NCBI GenBank assembly: GCA_023512835.1
Contig: CM042087.1
Span: 40,862,517-40,926,516 of the forward strand
Direction of reading: 5' to 3'
DNA: 64,000 nucleotides
Origin: Taxillus chinensis
Lineage: Eukaryota > Streptophyta > Magnoliopsida > Santalales > Loranthaceae
The position numbers and the translations under genes are program-made. The notes under the pieces are model-generated. The model was not told where the DNA came from. It made no database searches and saw only the letters and a program-made list of their open reading frames with translations. Below, one piece after another: positions 34,201 through 47,130 of this stretch (its first letter is position 1; every line of letters begins with the position of its first letter).

Positions 34201-37200
34201 TGCTGGGTCCTATGTGATTATTTGTACAGAGACCAGTTCACTTATTTAATATTTTGAAATTTCGACATTCTTGGTCTGATTAAATTCATTTAAATCTTTT
34301 GTTCGCTGGAGAACCCTACCCATGTTTAACGAGTATTTTTTTAATATTTTCTTGGCTATTGAGAAAGTTTGAGTCTTGGGAGAATTTTAGAAGAGATCTG
34401 CACCTATATACAATTATAGATTCCATAAGGCAATAAAAAAATCCAATTATGCTGTTGCTACTTGCTAATGCAAGGTATATATAATACAATTGTTGCTATT
34501 TGCACCTATATACAATTGTTCTCATACATGTATAAGAACAATTTAAGCGTAAATCCGTGGAACTGAAACAAGCAGTCACTGACGTCTCGTTAAAGCTCAA
34601 TTATTTTTCCATTTCTACACTTATGATTTATCAATCAACACTCAATTTCAATTGCATGTAGTGTTCTATATAACATCTAGCACAATTTCATTTTCTTCAT
34701 CCATTGTTTTTCTTTCGTGTAAGAGAAAGTCCAAAGGCTTGCGTAAAGGGAGATCTGTAATATAGATTTACATAAAAATGAACTATTTGACTTGAACCCT
34801 TAACTTCTACTATGAGAGGACTAGGGTGATGTAATTTCAACTAAGGTGGGGTGGTGTGTTCTTCCTGTTTAATGAAGTAATTCCTTTCTCCTTCTGGTAG
34901 CCATTGCTGTTCGAGGCAAACTGGAATCTCTATGTAGGGAGTTACAACGTCAGAACAAAATGCTAAGGGTATGTTTCACTTTGTGCGTTGCACGCAATTT
35001 AACAGATTATGCTCTAATCATTATATTTTTCTACTCCTGAACATATTTCGTTATGCTTCAATTACCTAGATTTCCTGTTCTCATAGTCATATATCTATAT
35101 TGTTACAATCCAGAAAGAACACTGAACCGTGTCATGACTGTAATAGTTACAAACTTTCAATCAAACGAGAAAGCTGTTGTTTTTCATTTATATGCTATCC
35201 TGTAGCCCCAAGTCATGGGGCTCCTCTCTCTTGCTAATTTTGTGGGATAATATGTTGAGGTAACTAATATTGAAAAAGGAAAGTTTACAGTAAATGGGGC
35301 CTTTGTTGCTGGTTTTAGAACTATATCTCTGAAATCTGATTTTGTATCTTGTGTATAAATTTATCATTACTTAGTGAAATCTCTGTGAACTTTTGATATG
35401 TTTTGAATCTCCAGCTTCCTCTTAAGAAATTTGGCTAGACTCTTTTTAATCTCTTCCACTTTTTCTTCGCGTCTTCTCGAATCACAAAGATGGAAGTTTC
35501 TGCTTCAGATTTCTAATCTGCTTCTGGTTGTAGATCTAAATTCCTTTTATGTGACATCTTTGACCCTGTGTTTGCAGTTTGAGTGCACCAGAGTGTCAAC
35601 TGAAGGGAAAACTTTGAGATCTGATTTATCAACCAAGTTCCATGATGCAATAAAGGTTTGTATAATAATTATTTTTTCTACTTCTCTCAGTCTCGAAGTT
35701 CTGTTCAACTGCACTCTGCCACGTGACTGTTTATTTGTAGTAAAATCCCTAATTGACTGTGCATAATGTCTCAAGTAAAGCAGTTTTATGAATTGGAAGT
35801 GGAAGGTTGAATCAGAAAGGGACAAGGAATGTGAATTCTGATTCGCCTCCATAATTTCTGTTCATATCATAAATGCCATGGCTTCATCTGTTTCAAGTTT
35901 TTCACCTAGGGACATATTTTGTGCTCATTAAATTTAGTTAGTTGCATAAAAGTAAGCATCTGTTGCATTCTAGAGCTTTCTTGGTTGAAATATTTCACCT
36001 TCTCTTCTTGTGTAAGAATTTTTGCCCTAATTCTGGTGGAAAATTCAGTATATATTAAAGATAACATGTGCTTAATAGCGGATCAATATTAAGAGATTGA
36101 AAATAAAAGTTTCACTAAAAAGATGATGTAGTTTTAAAATGTCGAAATATCTTATGTATACATTTTGAATTTATTGAAAACTGGCAACACTTCATTAATT
36201 TGACGTTGGCCCCCTATTGGCAGAATTTTTGAGTCCCTTATTTTTATTGAACCCTGGGCACATGCTACTCCTCATGCCTTAGCTTTTGTAATTTTTAATA
36301 TTCTTGATTGTTTTTCTTAGAAATAAATAATTAAGTAGTTTATTTATAACAAGGAAATCATATGCTACGCAAATGAAGAGGGGCACCCCGTTGAGAAAAA
36401 TGACAACAAAGTTACAGTAAGAACAGAGTCACGGAAGGATTGTATGTGAGGTTGGCTGTTGTGATGCCTTGTAACTCAATGTTCTGTCCCTGCTGATTAT
36501 TGAAGCCAACATATTTACTTGTTTCAAATTTCATATTGGAGCCTATATATATTATAGAGAAAAAGGAGCCTACACAGTCGTCTATGGAGACAAAGCTCCC
36601 TGCAGTCACATTATTTTCATATTTTAAACAATTTTTTAAAGAGAATATCCGACCATATGGCGTGTACCTACACTTAACTTGTAGCCCTATGTTGTTTTTT
36701 AAATTATGCTCATCCATTTGGTTGGATGACCTTGAAAATGATACTGGTATGAAGTATAAGAGATTATGTGGAGGCATATCTATATTGTGAAAACCTTAAT
36801 TCTATTTGGCACTTTTGTTTCAATAGTCTGTACACAATTACACAAGATACAAAATTATTTGTTTTAAGAGGAGAGACCGGATAAAAAGGATGTTAGAAAA
36901 ATAGGTCTCAGAAGGGAACAGCTTGATCCATGAATTAATGGCCTGTGGTATGAAAGGAAATCTAAAGTTGAATATGAGCATTGAGTAATAAGGGATTTTT
37001 TTTTATTAAACTTGAGTTGTGTCCTAGTTGTTGGCACTTGCAGTGCCCAAGCAGCTTATGCTAATGCTTTTTCTCACCTTTTTTCTGGTACAGGAGGTAA
37101 GCAATAAACTGGAAGAGCAAAAGGTTGAATGTCTTTCTCAGCTCAAGGAGAATGAGATGTAAAATTACATTCACTCATTATAAACTGCAAAGCTTCCCTT

Positions 37201-40200
37201 CTTCATGTTCTACCAAAATTTTACTGTGTATTGCTATTTTATCTTATAAGCGTATATTACATTTTTACATCCATTATTTTGGAACAATAGGAGCTCAGGA
37301 GCTCTTTCTTGCAGTGACACTTTTAGTATTAGCTGTTCTATTATCTGGAAAAATTTATGGTCACGTCCCATGCAGATCGAAGCATAGCATAATTTTCATC
37401 ATTTCTGTCAAGTCATAAGCTATAGAATCTCTACTGTTTCTTCATAATTTTTTAAAAAGATAATTAAACATTCATGGTTCTTCCACGTAGGCTAAGAAGC
37501 AAGTTGAAGGAGCTCACTGACCAATATGCTCTGTCAGAACAGCACTTTGCTCAAAAGGTGTTGTTAATCTTTTGCCTCATACTTGGGTGGTTTGTGTTAA
37601 TGCTTATATATATCTCTCTATATAAAAGGTTTCTAAAGAGTGATGTTAAACTTGTGTTTGCTTTAAAATGCTCTCAATTTTTCTTTTTTTGAAAATGTTT
37701 AATTAATTAAGATTAGTCTAAAATTTATTGAATTTACTGTTATACTATTAATTTCAAATTTTCAAAATATTATAATTATATTATCATGACACCTATTATA
37801 TCCTTCATTAATCTCAGAAAAATTAATTAAGACAGAAGATAAAAGATGACAACCAACCAACAAGGATCGATTATTCAAAGGCAAAAAAACAAAAAACAAA
37901 AAGCAAATAGATGCTGACTCTTTTTTAAAACTAAAGCCATGACACCGTTATTGCTGACGTTATATAGAATGTTGCATTTGTTGTATTTGTATCTATCAAT
38001 TAGTTAGAGTAGGTTACACTTATCTCACCTTTCAAATACAAGGTCAATTTTTATTATTAGAAAGCTGAAAGTGTAAGGTCAAAGCACAAGGTCAAATCGA
38101 ACTAAATAAATTTTGTTAAATAAATAAAAATGAATATATAATTGGATAAATTTTATTTTAAATTGTTGATAATAACACCTATGTACATGCACACAGTTTT
38201 CAAAGCACGAAAGCGACCCAAGCATTTGAGGGTTCAGGTTAGGCGAGCGTCGCCTAAGCGTAGGCATTTTTAATATATATATATATTATATAAAATCTTT
38301 TATTGCAATTTTAAACATTAGAGCATAGAGATATAAAGGGAAAAAGTAGAAATAATGCAATTTAATGTATAAGTTATGAAATTTAATTTAACATAAGTTT
38401 ACAACATTAAAATAGACGAAATATTTAAATTTAAAATACAAAATATTGAATCAAAAGTTAACAAGTAAATTATTGTCCCCAGCTGTTTCAAGTGATTAGT
38501 TCTGGTGTATAGGATCAGAAGGTGAGACATCAAAATCATCTTCAATGTTTTCATTATCATTCATATTTAGCTCAACTTTCAAAGCTTCTTCTTTATGCAC
38601 TGTGCATGATGCACATTAACTCTCGTTTTGAATTTTTCCTAATTTTATTAGTGTGTTATTTTGATGACTTGAGCATGATGTCCTCATTTTAAATTCAAAT
38701 GTAGATTTTGCATGCATAAATCAAGGGCATGTTTGGTTGTTCTATTTTTTATTTTTGTTTTTAAAATACGGTAGCTATTTTTGGGTAAAAAAAATTAAAA
38801 ATAGCTAATATATTTTAAAAACAAAAATAGAAAACTTGACAATCAAACGTACTCTAAATATCCTAAACAACTTGTAGAAGGTTAGGAAGTGTTGAACTCA
38901 TAAAGATACAATGTAACTAGCTTTCAAAATTGTAACAAAATCTAGGTAATTGTGTGAAATAAGTGAAAGCAAAATAAATAAGAATTGAAATAAAAAATTA
39001 ATTAAATGTGTCAACTCTTAAGATTGAGGCCTTGCGGTTCCGAGTTTCGATATTATGGATTCTATATATCTCAATAAATCAATTATTTATCTTCTTCAAC
39101 TCTTGATTAATGGAGAACCCAATTCACATACTTAGATAACACCTCAACTAAAAGCATGTTATCCTTATCTACCTAATCCAATGGCTTAGGCTATCATCTC
39201 ATGTTCAACCAGAAATAATCATGATTAGGCACTTTGGATATAATAAATATGATAATAAGAAAAAAAAATTGGAGTTTAGGATTAAAAATATAGAAAAATC
39301 AGGTAGATCGCCTTTGTCGCTCCTTGCTTCAAGAACAACTTTAGAACTTCAAAATTAGGGTTAAAAGTCTCCCTGCAATGTGGTGAGAGTATATATGTCC
39401 CTCACTCAAAATTAGGAAAAAGAAAATCAGAACAATAAAACTAAAACTAAAAATTTGTTTTTTGTTCCGCACCATTGCGACACCACAAACCGGTCATCAT
39501 GATGGGAAATCTTCTCAGTTGCATTGTTGCAGCCATTGGCCATCGTTATGCCACTTCATAGTAGCCTGGTCTATACTATAATCTCTTTGTCGTGACTCCA
39601 TTTAACCTTAGTCCATTTAAACTCAGTTGCTTCAGCAGTGATGCAATGAATCTGAATAACTCACAAAGATTGATGAAGGTCTTCATATGGGTCATCAGGT
39701 TTTCATTTGCCCCGCCACCAAAGCTGTTTTGCATAATCATTTTTGTCATGCCAGTCTTGAACTCAGAGTAGGGTTGATCAGTGATAGGTTGCCTAATTGG
39801 TGTGTGGAGTGTTCTTGCATCAGGGTTTCATGCGCTAATGGCTTTTTCTTCTTTAGCCATTTCTTCTTCCGGCTCGCGCACAGTACTCTCTTCTTGGTGC
39901 CTCATCGTTTATAATAGTCTAGAGCTCGGATCACTCCAACTTCTTGAAGAATCTACTTCCTTCTGCAATGTAATGTTCTTTCTTGTTTATCAGCAGAGCA
40001 GAACAAAGTAAATAAACAAAATAAAAAACACCGAAAATAAAATAATAAAATAAAACTCACCAAGTTCAAATAAAAACAAAAGTAGTAAGATTGTCCTAGT
40101 CTACCAAACAATTCCTATGAAATAGTACCGTGCATTAAAAAAATTTGACATGTATGTGCAAATTAAATATCGTAATTATCTTGCATAAGGATCGAACCCA

Positions 40201-42559
40201 CAAGAATGCAGTGCAACTAGCTTTCAAAATTGTTACAGCTGCTAAGACTAACGAGGTAATTGCGGGAAATAAATGAAAGATAAATAAACAAGAATCGAAA
40301 TAACAAATTAATTGAATAAATTAAAACTCTCAATAATTCAGCTGTTTATCTTCTTCAATTTCTGAGTAAAAGACAATCCAATTCATTTAATTAGATAACA
40401 CCTTGGCTAAGAGCATATTCAACCACAAGCGACGATAAACAACCATCTTGAACGTAATAAACATGATAATAAGAAAAAAACTGGAGTGCAGGATTGAAAA
40501 AACAGAAAGATCAGATAGATAGCCTCTGTCGCTGCTTGCTTCAAGAAAGGCTTCAGAGCTCCACGAATAGGATTAAAAGTATCCTAAAACATGCTGAGTG
40601 AGAGTATCCCCTCACAAAATTAGGAAAAAGGAAACCAAAACAATAAAAATAAAAATCCATTTCCCGTTCTGTGCTGTCATGATGCCACAAACTGGCTGTC
40701 TGTGGCTTAGCCATAAATATTTTAGTTGCATTGTCATGACGGCAGCCATTGACCATTGTGCCCACCTCATCGTAGCCTGTTCTGTACCACATAGTTGCAA
40801 GTTGTGATGCTATAATCTCCTTGTCGCGGTGTGTTTCCGTCGCAAGACCAGATAACCTTTGTCGTGACACTAATATCCTATCCTTCCATTGCGACAAAAA
40901 ATCAGGCACTTAGCTCCATTTTTGCTTGTTTTGACTCCAACTTGTGCAGCTTCCTCCCTTTTTGCTCCTGTTAGATTCACAATCACAATTTAACAGTTTA
41001 AAGACAACAACATAAATATCAAGCAAAACTTTCAAATAAATATGAGGTAAAATGTATATGAAAATAAGCCTGATCATTCAACTACTGTGTGTGTGTATTA
41101 TTTGGAGGATTTGAGCTTGTTGTCATATTTTTTAAATTCAAATGTGCAGTTAAAGCAGAAATCCCTAGAACTTCAGATAGCTGATCTGAAAATCCTGCAA
41201 CACGAAGAAAAATTAGTCCAGGAACAGTCTCAGATGAAAATATATGCAGAACAGGTTTCACAATTATTGGAAACTGAAAAGACTCTGCGCTCACAGTTGA
41301 CAGCTGATGAAGAGAAATTTCAGCAGTTCCAGGTCTTGATTTCCCGTCTTATATATAAGTTTTTGTACTTCATTATAAAAATTAGTTTTGAACACGTATA
41401 GGAGACTATCAAACATTCTGTTCTTTTAAGTATTTAAAATGCCAAGAAACTGAGTGACACTACTTCGAACTTGATATTTTGAGTGCGTGATGCTGCTTCA
41501 TGTCAATAATTTGAACTTTAGTGGAACTTGCATCTGTTGTACATCATTAAGTTACTTTTTGCATAAACAGATGCCATTACACTGAAAATGATAATGACAG
41601 TTCACTTTGTTAGCATACAACTTTAGCCTTACTGAAAGTGAAATTATGCGTTACCCCTGCAAAGTAGTTAAAAGGTGAGTTTGGAGAGAGACATGATAGA
41701 GGGTTTTTATTGTGGGCCTAGGTGTAATGGAATAGTCTGTAGTACTATCAAATGTTTCTGTTCATGGCATGCTTCTAGTACGGTTGGCAAGACAATTTCA
41801 TTTGAAAATTGTATTTGACTAATCAATATGATAAGGCATGCAGTGCTAAATCCTCCAATAAGCTTTCTTGTATAAATATTTAATGCAGCAAATCTCAAGT
41901 GTTCCTTGTGCAGGATGCTCTGTCAAAGAGGCATGAGGTCTTTGAAACTTTCAACCAGGAGATTGAGAGGGTAACGTCTACATTTGCCTCTAATTTTCAT
42001 TTACTTTGGTTTTGCTCGTTTGCTTTTCAGGGTGCAAAGCATGACACTATTATCGTTCTATGTTGTTGTGAAAACAGACGGCGAAGTCCATAAAAGAACT
42101 CAAAAAAGAAAATACTTTCCTAAAGAGCAAATGTGATAAGACAGATGTTACTCTCGTCGCACTGGTGGAGGAGGTATGGTTTCATTGATTCTTTATAATA
42201 TATACCAAATATCTGTAGTTTCCGTTATCAACATTTGATGACCTGTAAATAAGTAGCCTGTTTTCCTCTTAAGAAGAAAACTATAGCTCATTTTGAATGT
42301 TCTTTAGAGCTTAGATTCTTCTTGGTGTGTGTTCACATCTCCATGGCTTTAAATTAAATCCAACACCTGGGTTTCTAATCGTCGTCATTATTTGTTTGTG
42401 TATTTATGTTGTGAGCAGCGGGAGCACTTGAAGAAACAACTGGAGAAGTCCAAGAGTCAGAAAGACAAGCTTGAATCGTTGTGTCGATCACTACAAGCGG
42501 AAAGAAAGCAAAGCTGGATCCCTGGTGATAGACCGGTGTCCGATCCGAGTTTGAGTTGA
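31292..42559 (+). CDS. TXLN: Taxilin family coiled-coil protein
   Basis: Taxilins are long coiled-coil proteins that bind syntaxins in animals; the plant role is poorly known. Eleven coding exons: 31292-31745, 32075-32160, 33829-33937, 34901-34968, 35578-35655, 37094-37158, 37491-37557, 41150-41332, 41914-41970, 42078-42173 and 42419-42559. Reading phases agree at every junction, giving 467 residues. The first 180 residues are acidic and disordered. From about 185 to 440 runs the taxilin coiled coil, with the family blocks KLESLCRELQRQNKMLR, LRSDLSTKFHDAIKE, RSKLKELTDQYALSEQHF, EVFETFNQEIE, KSIKELKKENTFLKSKC and KDKLESLCRSLQAER. The third intron has a GC donor (AG|GCAAGT at 33937/33938); a C there is the only reading that gives RDSAIAVRGKLES. 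The seventh intron is 3.6 kb and filled with retrotransposon-derived DNA. No frameshifts. Family call is firm; cellular function is inferred. Confidence 0.92.
32640..32975. repeat. Near-palindromic foldback, about 165-bp arms, in taxilin intron 2
   Basis: The left arm (32640-32805) reads through GGCATTAGAGTCACCAAA, AAATCATATATGGCTATAAA and GTCTTCAATGTTTGT. The reverse complement of the right arm (32808-32975) contains the same blocks in order with scattered mismatches. The loop is only a few bases. RNA from this intron would fold into one long imperfect hairpin. Probably a foldback MITE; could feed small RNAs. Confidence 0.8.
33006..33552. mobile_element. TIR element, 547 bp, in taxilin intron 2
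   Basis: Left end GGGCATGTTTGTTTTG and the reverse complement of the right end GGACACGTTTGTTTTG match at 14 of 16 positions. The interior is AT-rich with further internal GTTTGGTA-like motifs and no ORF. Termini of the GGGCATGTTTGGTT type are shared with 38725-38854 and, more loosely, 52213-52353. A clear target-site duplication was not found. Confidence 0.6.
38650..38706 (+). repeat. Extra copy of the intron-7 acceptor region
   Basis: GTGTGTTATTTTGATGACTT.. through AAATTCAAATGTAG resembles 41091-41149, the text ending at the true acceptor of taxilin exon 8 (GTGTGTATTATTTGGAGG.. to AAATTCAAATGTGCAG). The copy keeps an AG at 38703-38704 in an acceptor-like context but is not followed by the exon. 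Confidence 0.65.
38725..38854. mobile_element. TIR element, 130 bp, in taxilin intron 7
   Basis: Left end GGGCATGTTTGGTTGT and the reverse complement of the right end GAGTACGTTTGATTGT match at 12 of 16 positions, all mismatches being transitions. It looks like a short relative of the element at 33006-33552. No firm target-site duplication. Confidence 0.6.
38870..40930 (-). mobile_element. Ty3/Gypsy-derived remnant, antisense in taxilin intron 7
   Basis: A minus-strand reading at 39779-39613 gives a gag fragment: MIMQNSFGGGANENLMTHMK followed by FINLCELF, the retrotransposon gag pattern (QNxFGGxxxEDPNxHLxxFLEICDxFK). It is flanked by two diverged copies of a long repeat, about 38880-39600 and 40195-40845, in the same orientation and about 1.3 kb apart. 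Shared landmarks are ACTAGCTTTCAAAATTGT, TTTATCTTCTTCAA, ATGATAATAAGAAAAAAA and TTGCTTCAAGAA. The repeats could be LTRs of a gutted element, but neat TG..CA ends were not found. No intact gag-pol remains. Confidence 0.65.
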
Positions 42560-44368
42560 GACAACGTTTGAGTAGCATGAATTTTTGACTCATAAGGTGG
42601 TCAATCTAATATTCGGCATTTCGTGAATTTTGAGGTTTACTTGCCCACTCCATGATATCCTGAGTTGTTGTCTATAACCATTTTGCCCACCAACGCATAT
42701 TTGCACCTTTTTTTTTTTGTCTGCAATTGAACTTATGATTTAATGAGTGTTTTAAAAAAACTTATTTTTTTCAATATAACTTTCAACATGTGCCGTGTCT
42801 GGCAAGTTGTGATTTAATGAATGTTGGTCGAGGAGAGCAACAAAAAAATGCCAAACGATGTGTTTCGTCTGTTGCTGTAATTCAAACTAATCCGTTGTAA
42901 TTATTTGTAACGAAGTGGACAGTTGTAACGATGAGATTGTTAGGCAAGGGGTATATAGGTTATGCTATGTAACTGTGCAAGGAATGGAAGAGAACATAGG
43001 AGTTCGGGGTTGGCTTGAATAATTTTAAAATTTCATGTTGTTAATTCCTTAAAGTATTAGCACAATTTTTTTTAAATATTAGTCCTGTATTAGGTTTCTT
43101 AAACTGTTTATTTAGAAATTGAAGAGAATTATCATATATAAAAGTATTTAGTTTGAAGTTTTATAATTTTTATTTTTATTTTAGGGAATAAATATTATAT
43201 TATTTGATATATTTTATTTATTTATTTTTATTTTTATTTTATATTATTTTTTCTTTTATTTATTATAATTAATAAAAAGTGTACATATATCAAAAATAAT
43301 TTTTTTTTAAATTTTAGAGTTTAAAGGATTATGTAGGAATTTTTTTATTTAAAATTTAATTTTTTTAAAAAATAAATTTAAAGGAGCTAATCGGAACTAT
43401 TATTTATCTTTTAAAAAAATTTATTGTATTTTTTTTTTAAAAAAAATTGTAATTTAAAAGAATAAAAAAATAAAAAATAAAAAATTTTATTATAATTAAA
43501 AAATTTATTGTCTTTTTTAAAAAATAAAAAATAAAAATAAAAAATTGTAATTTAAAAGAATAAAAAAATAAAACGTGAAAAATAAATAAAATATATTAAA
43601 TATTATATTATTTATTTTTAATAATTATTATTCACTGATATGAATATTCTCACGCTACCCATACAACTAAATTTAATTTGATATCGCTGAAACAATTAAT
43701 CATGGCAACGGTTTTCTCGTCTTTAGCAATATATGCTTTTTCAAAAATTCACGATGGCCGTACATTGAAATGGGCAAAATCAAATATGCAGTCCAAAAAA
43801 AAAAAAAAAACGTTCACCCCTCATTGATTACCGTACATTAATTTTTGTGCTCGAGTGTTCGAGTTGACTTAATTTGATAATATCATTTTTATTTGTGTTA
43901 AAAAAGTTACGGTAAAAAGTATTTAATAAATTATAATTTAAGTCTTATAAATAAGGTAATACGCAATTGATAAATTAAAAATAAATTTAATGTGAATATT
44001 AAAAAATTATGTTTTTAATTTAAAATTTTTTATCTGTTTTTTTTATTTTTAAATAAGATTAATATATTTTTAATTTTAAATAAAATTAATATTAACATTA
44101 TCTGATAAAACAACTTTGAAAACTGATTTTACTTCTTACCGTAAAAAAAAATACAAGTATTTTTTTTTACCAAACGAATATTATTCAAAAGAAAACCACC
44201 TTAATCAATAAGGAGGTCATTCTTACAGCACACCCTTAATTCCTTAAGTCATTTAGTGAAGTCCGATCTTTAGAAGTAAACAACAAATGAAGTGAACACA
44301 GTCCCACTCATCCAGGGGGACGAAAAGGCCACCTAGGCACCTACGATACAGGGGGCAAAAATGAGGGC
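42560..44368. other. Intergenic: taxilin 3' flank and downstream gene 3' flank
   Basis: The first ~150 bases are probably taxilin 3' UTR. 43050-43620 is extremely AT-rich, with repeated AAAAAATAAAAAATAAAAA-type strings. 44160-44368 probably holds the 3' UTR of the minus-strand gene, so the two genes converge. No other gene seen. Confidence 0.5.
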
Positions 44369-45614
44369 TCAAGACCACACTCCAACGGCTAAAGTTGGCC
44401 CAGCCACCTGAAGAGGAACTGATTCCCACCTCACAGTCTCACCGCAGTGTCCTCCTGCAGCTGTTATCACAGGTACAGGACTCTGCCCTCCTGCAGTGGC
44501 TGACATCACCGACACCAGACTGGAATCCCCACCAGATGCTTCCTGCAGAGTCAGTTTCTTTGCAGCTGCTGCTTTAAGCCGGTACCTTTCAGCACGAGAA
44601 CCAATGACCTGACCCAGTATGGAGGCTGCAATGGTAAATGCCATGGCTGTCTTTGGCATCAACACAGACTTCCTAAGCATCCCTATAAATGGGACTGCTG
44701 CATGAACGGCTACAAACCAAGATGGCGAGAATTTCTCTGTGTGCTCCCTCCATACTCCTAACGGAACATTTGCAGCCATGCCCAATACGCCGATCACGAG
44801 CACTTTTGCAGGAAGGGGTTGTGGGCGAAGATTTTTTGCAAAGGCTGTCTTTGCTAGAGCTGCCCGTGCTGCAACAATCACTGGCGGGCAATGGAGTTTC
44901 ATTCCAGGTGGTGGCTTAAGGGCTTTTGCAACAAGAGGTAACACATGGCTCACCACTCGATAAGATTTGGCTATTGGGCAGTTCCCACTTTGCAGCCACT
45001 CATTGCTTAAGGACTCGTGATTTGAACCTCCGCCCTGAAAGTTCGCAACAAATAACAACACAGACATGAGAAAAGAGCAAAAATGAGTATAAAGATGAAC
45101 AATGGCCCTACAGAAACTACACGTCTGACATACTTTATCAACGAGAGAAGTTGGAAAACACAATCTATGTAAAAGTTTAAAGTCCAAGCCAATTTCAAGA
45201 TACTTTTATCCAGTCCTTCACCAAATCATCTGAACAGGATCTTGGAGTTTTGTTTGAATTTCTTAAGGGACCCAAAAACTCATCCAGCATTCTGGAATGT
45301 AGTCAAGCTACCCTAGAACTAGTGTCGCAAACTAAAAGTGAAATAGCTGTTTTAAAAGAACAGTGAATTACTTTTGAAGGCTTTTTCTTGGAGGATTCTG
45401 ATTTTCTAATTTGATTGTTCCACTTCTTTGAGAATGAGTCAAAGCCAAAGGGCCCTCCAGGTCCGAAGGCTGAGAGACTGATGGTGGCAGCCCTCGCAGC
45501 AAGGGGATTAAACTGGGGCAAACCCTGCTGGGGCTCTGCAGTCTCTGATCGCACAAATGACCTTCCAGAAAGAGGAACAACTCCATCATGTCCATGGAAA
45601 ATCCTGAATGCCAT
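44369..45614 (-). CDS. Conserved plant membrane protein of unknown function (302 aa)
   Basis: Two coding exons, 45614-45372 and 45034-44369, joined in phase 0 by a GT-AG intron, give 302 residues from MAFRIFHGHDGVVPLSGRS. I recall similar uncharacterised proteins in other plants but no name or function. The N-terminal 80 residues contain a Gly/Phe-rich FGPGGPFGFDSFSKKWN block. Then come NEWLQSGNCPIAKSYR and a Pro-rich MKLHCPPVIVAARAAL. Three likely membrane helices follow, at about residues 158-175, 185-201 and 209-226 (KVLVIGVLGMAANVPLG; SWFVAVHAAVPFIGML; TAMAFTIAASILGQVI). The last 60 residues are Ala/Ser/Val-rich and polar. The ATG sits in the middle of an exon that begins at an acceptor upstream (TGCTCAG), so at least one untranslated exon precedes it. 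Organelle targeting is uncertain. Confidence 0.8.
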
Positions 45615-47130
45615 ATCAAAATTGGGACCATCTTCAAATATTGGCCCTTTAGTCTCACGCGCCTGAGCATGAAAATAGCAAACTATAAGGAAATAACTTG
45701 ATTTGAAGTCCCCCCTAGGACATCCCGTAAGGTCCAACAAATATGAATTGAAAAAAAGAAAAAAAAAACTTGATTTGAAGTGACTGGTGGAAGCCAGATT
45801 GCGCATCAAATAGTTCCAAGAAATACCAAAAATAATCAATATCTCACAATTGTTGGAAAAGTCGTGGACGAGAAAGAGAAATTCGTGGGTTCATTTATGT
45901 TCCTCAAAAAAGGACATCTATGGATGTCCGGATGAGAAGGTAGGGTCTCCTCATCTTGGTATCCAAAAAAATCCATTTTTCTGAAATCCAAATAACCTGC
46001 ACCCAAAAAATAAAGGATTTAAAAATCATCCACAGTAGAAAAAAAACCCTGCAAGTGCTAAATTTCGAAAGCAGACTACATTTATAAGCCAAGCTAAGGT
46101 AACTCCATATTCATGAAATCAGTATTTTGAAAAAATCATTATGAGCAGAAAAGGCGTCGAGATACTGAGATAAGATCACACCATCAAATTAAACACAATT
46201 GAGAATCCATTTAAAAGTTTACAATGCAAGTGTGTAACATAACATTTATAAGTGTGACATGTTTTCAGTTCATTTAAAGTTTGATAGCAATTTAAGTCAA
46301 ACCAACGAAAAACAAATGAATACAGCTCCTTGAAAAACTGAAAATAAAACAGAAATTACCATAAAGATGCATATATATGCACTTTCAAATAAGTACACCA
46401 TTAAAACTAAAAAAATAAAAGGCTATATATAAATAATATAATTTCTAAATCACTGAAGCATCCATTTTGAAGTTCTAACTCGAGACAGCCACAAAATCTT
46501 TTACAGTTTGATGGGATTACTTTCAAATGTAAAGTCAGCAACATGCCTACATAGGAATATCCCCGGGCACGCACAAGGGGTGGATCACAAAAATTCATGG
46601 GATTCTAGAGTCAAAGACACTAATAGCTGGCTTGCCAAACCGGACTAGTTTCCCAAAATCAGGCAAACCCAGATCCACAATTCAAAGTTTTTTGGTTTTT
46701 TTTTTTAATAATAGAAGAAAACAAAACATATTGTATCAATCCCCCAGTTCCCTCCCGCAACCAGTCACTATCTTCGTCTTTCAAAAACCAGTCATGCTCG
46801 ACAAATTCTAGATCCATTTACTTGAAGTTCCATTTCCCTACATCTATATGCATCCGGTGACCAATAACAGCTACACACACGAGCGCAAACTATGTTTGTT
46901 CATCACCAGAAAACAGAGACGAAAATGAATAAAAAAACCCAACGTAATCGAATCCATACCCGTATAGAAGATCGAAAACAAGGCGTGTTGATTGTTGAAT
47001 GAGAGTGAGAGAGAGGGAGAGAGGGAGAGATTTGGCTTGTTCTTCCGTGAAAATGGAGGAAGGAATGAGAGAAGAAGAGGAAGAAGAAGGACGACTCAGC
47101 TGGCGTGGTTAACACACGCCAAACTTGACC
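45615..47130 (-). promoter_or_regulatory. Leader, leader intron and promoter of the 44.4-kb membrane-protein gene
   Basis: The coding exon starts at an acceptor near 45663, leaving about 50 untranslated bases before the ATG. An upstream donor (CTATACGG then GTATGG, exon end at 46960) suggests a leader intron of about 1.3 kb. The first exon up to about 47100 is CT-rich on the gene strand, with a GA-microsatellite complement at 47005-47030. Splice use is inferred. Confidence 0.5.

Noticed and set aside
36412..36790. 120-codon open frames in taxilin intron 5
   Set aside because: Low-complexity, no motif resemblance; lie between well-defined exons 35655 and 37094.
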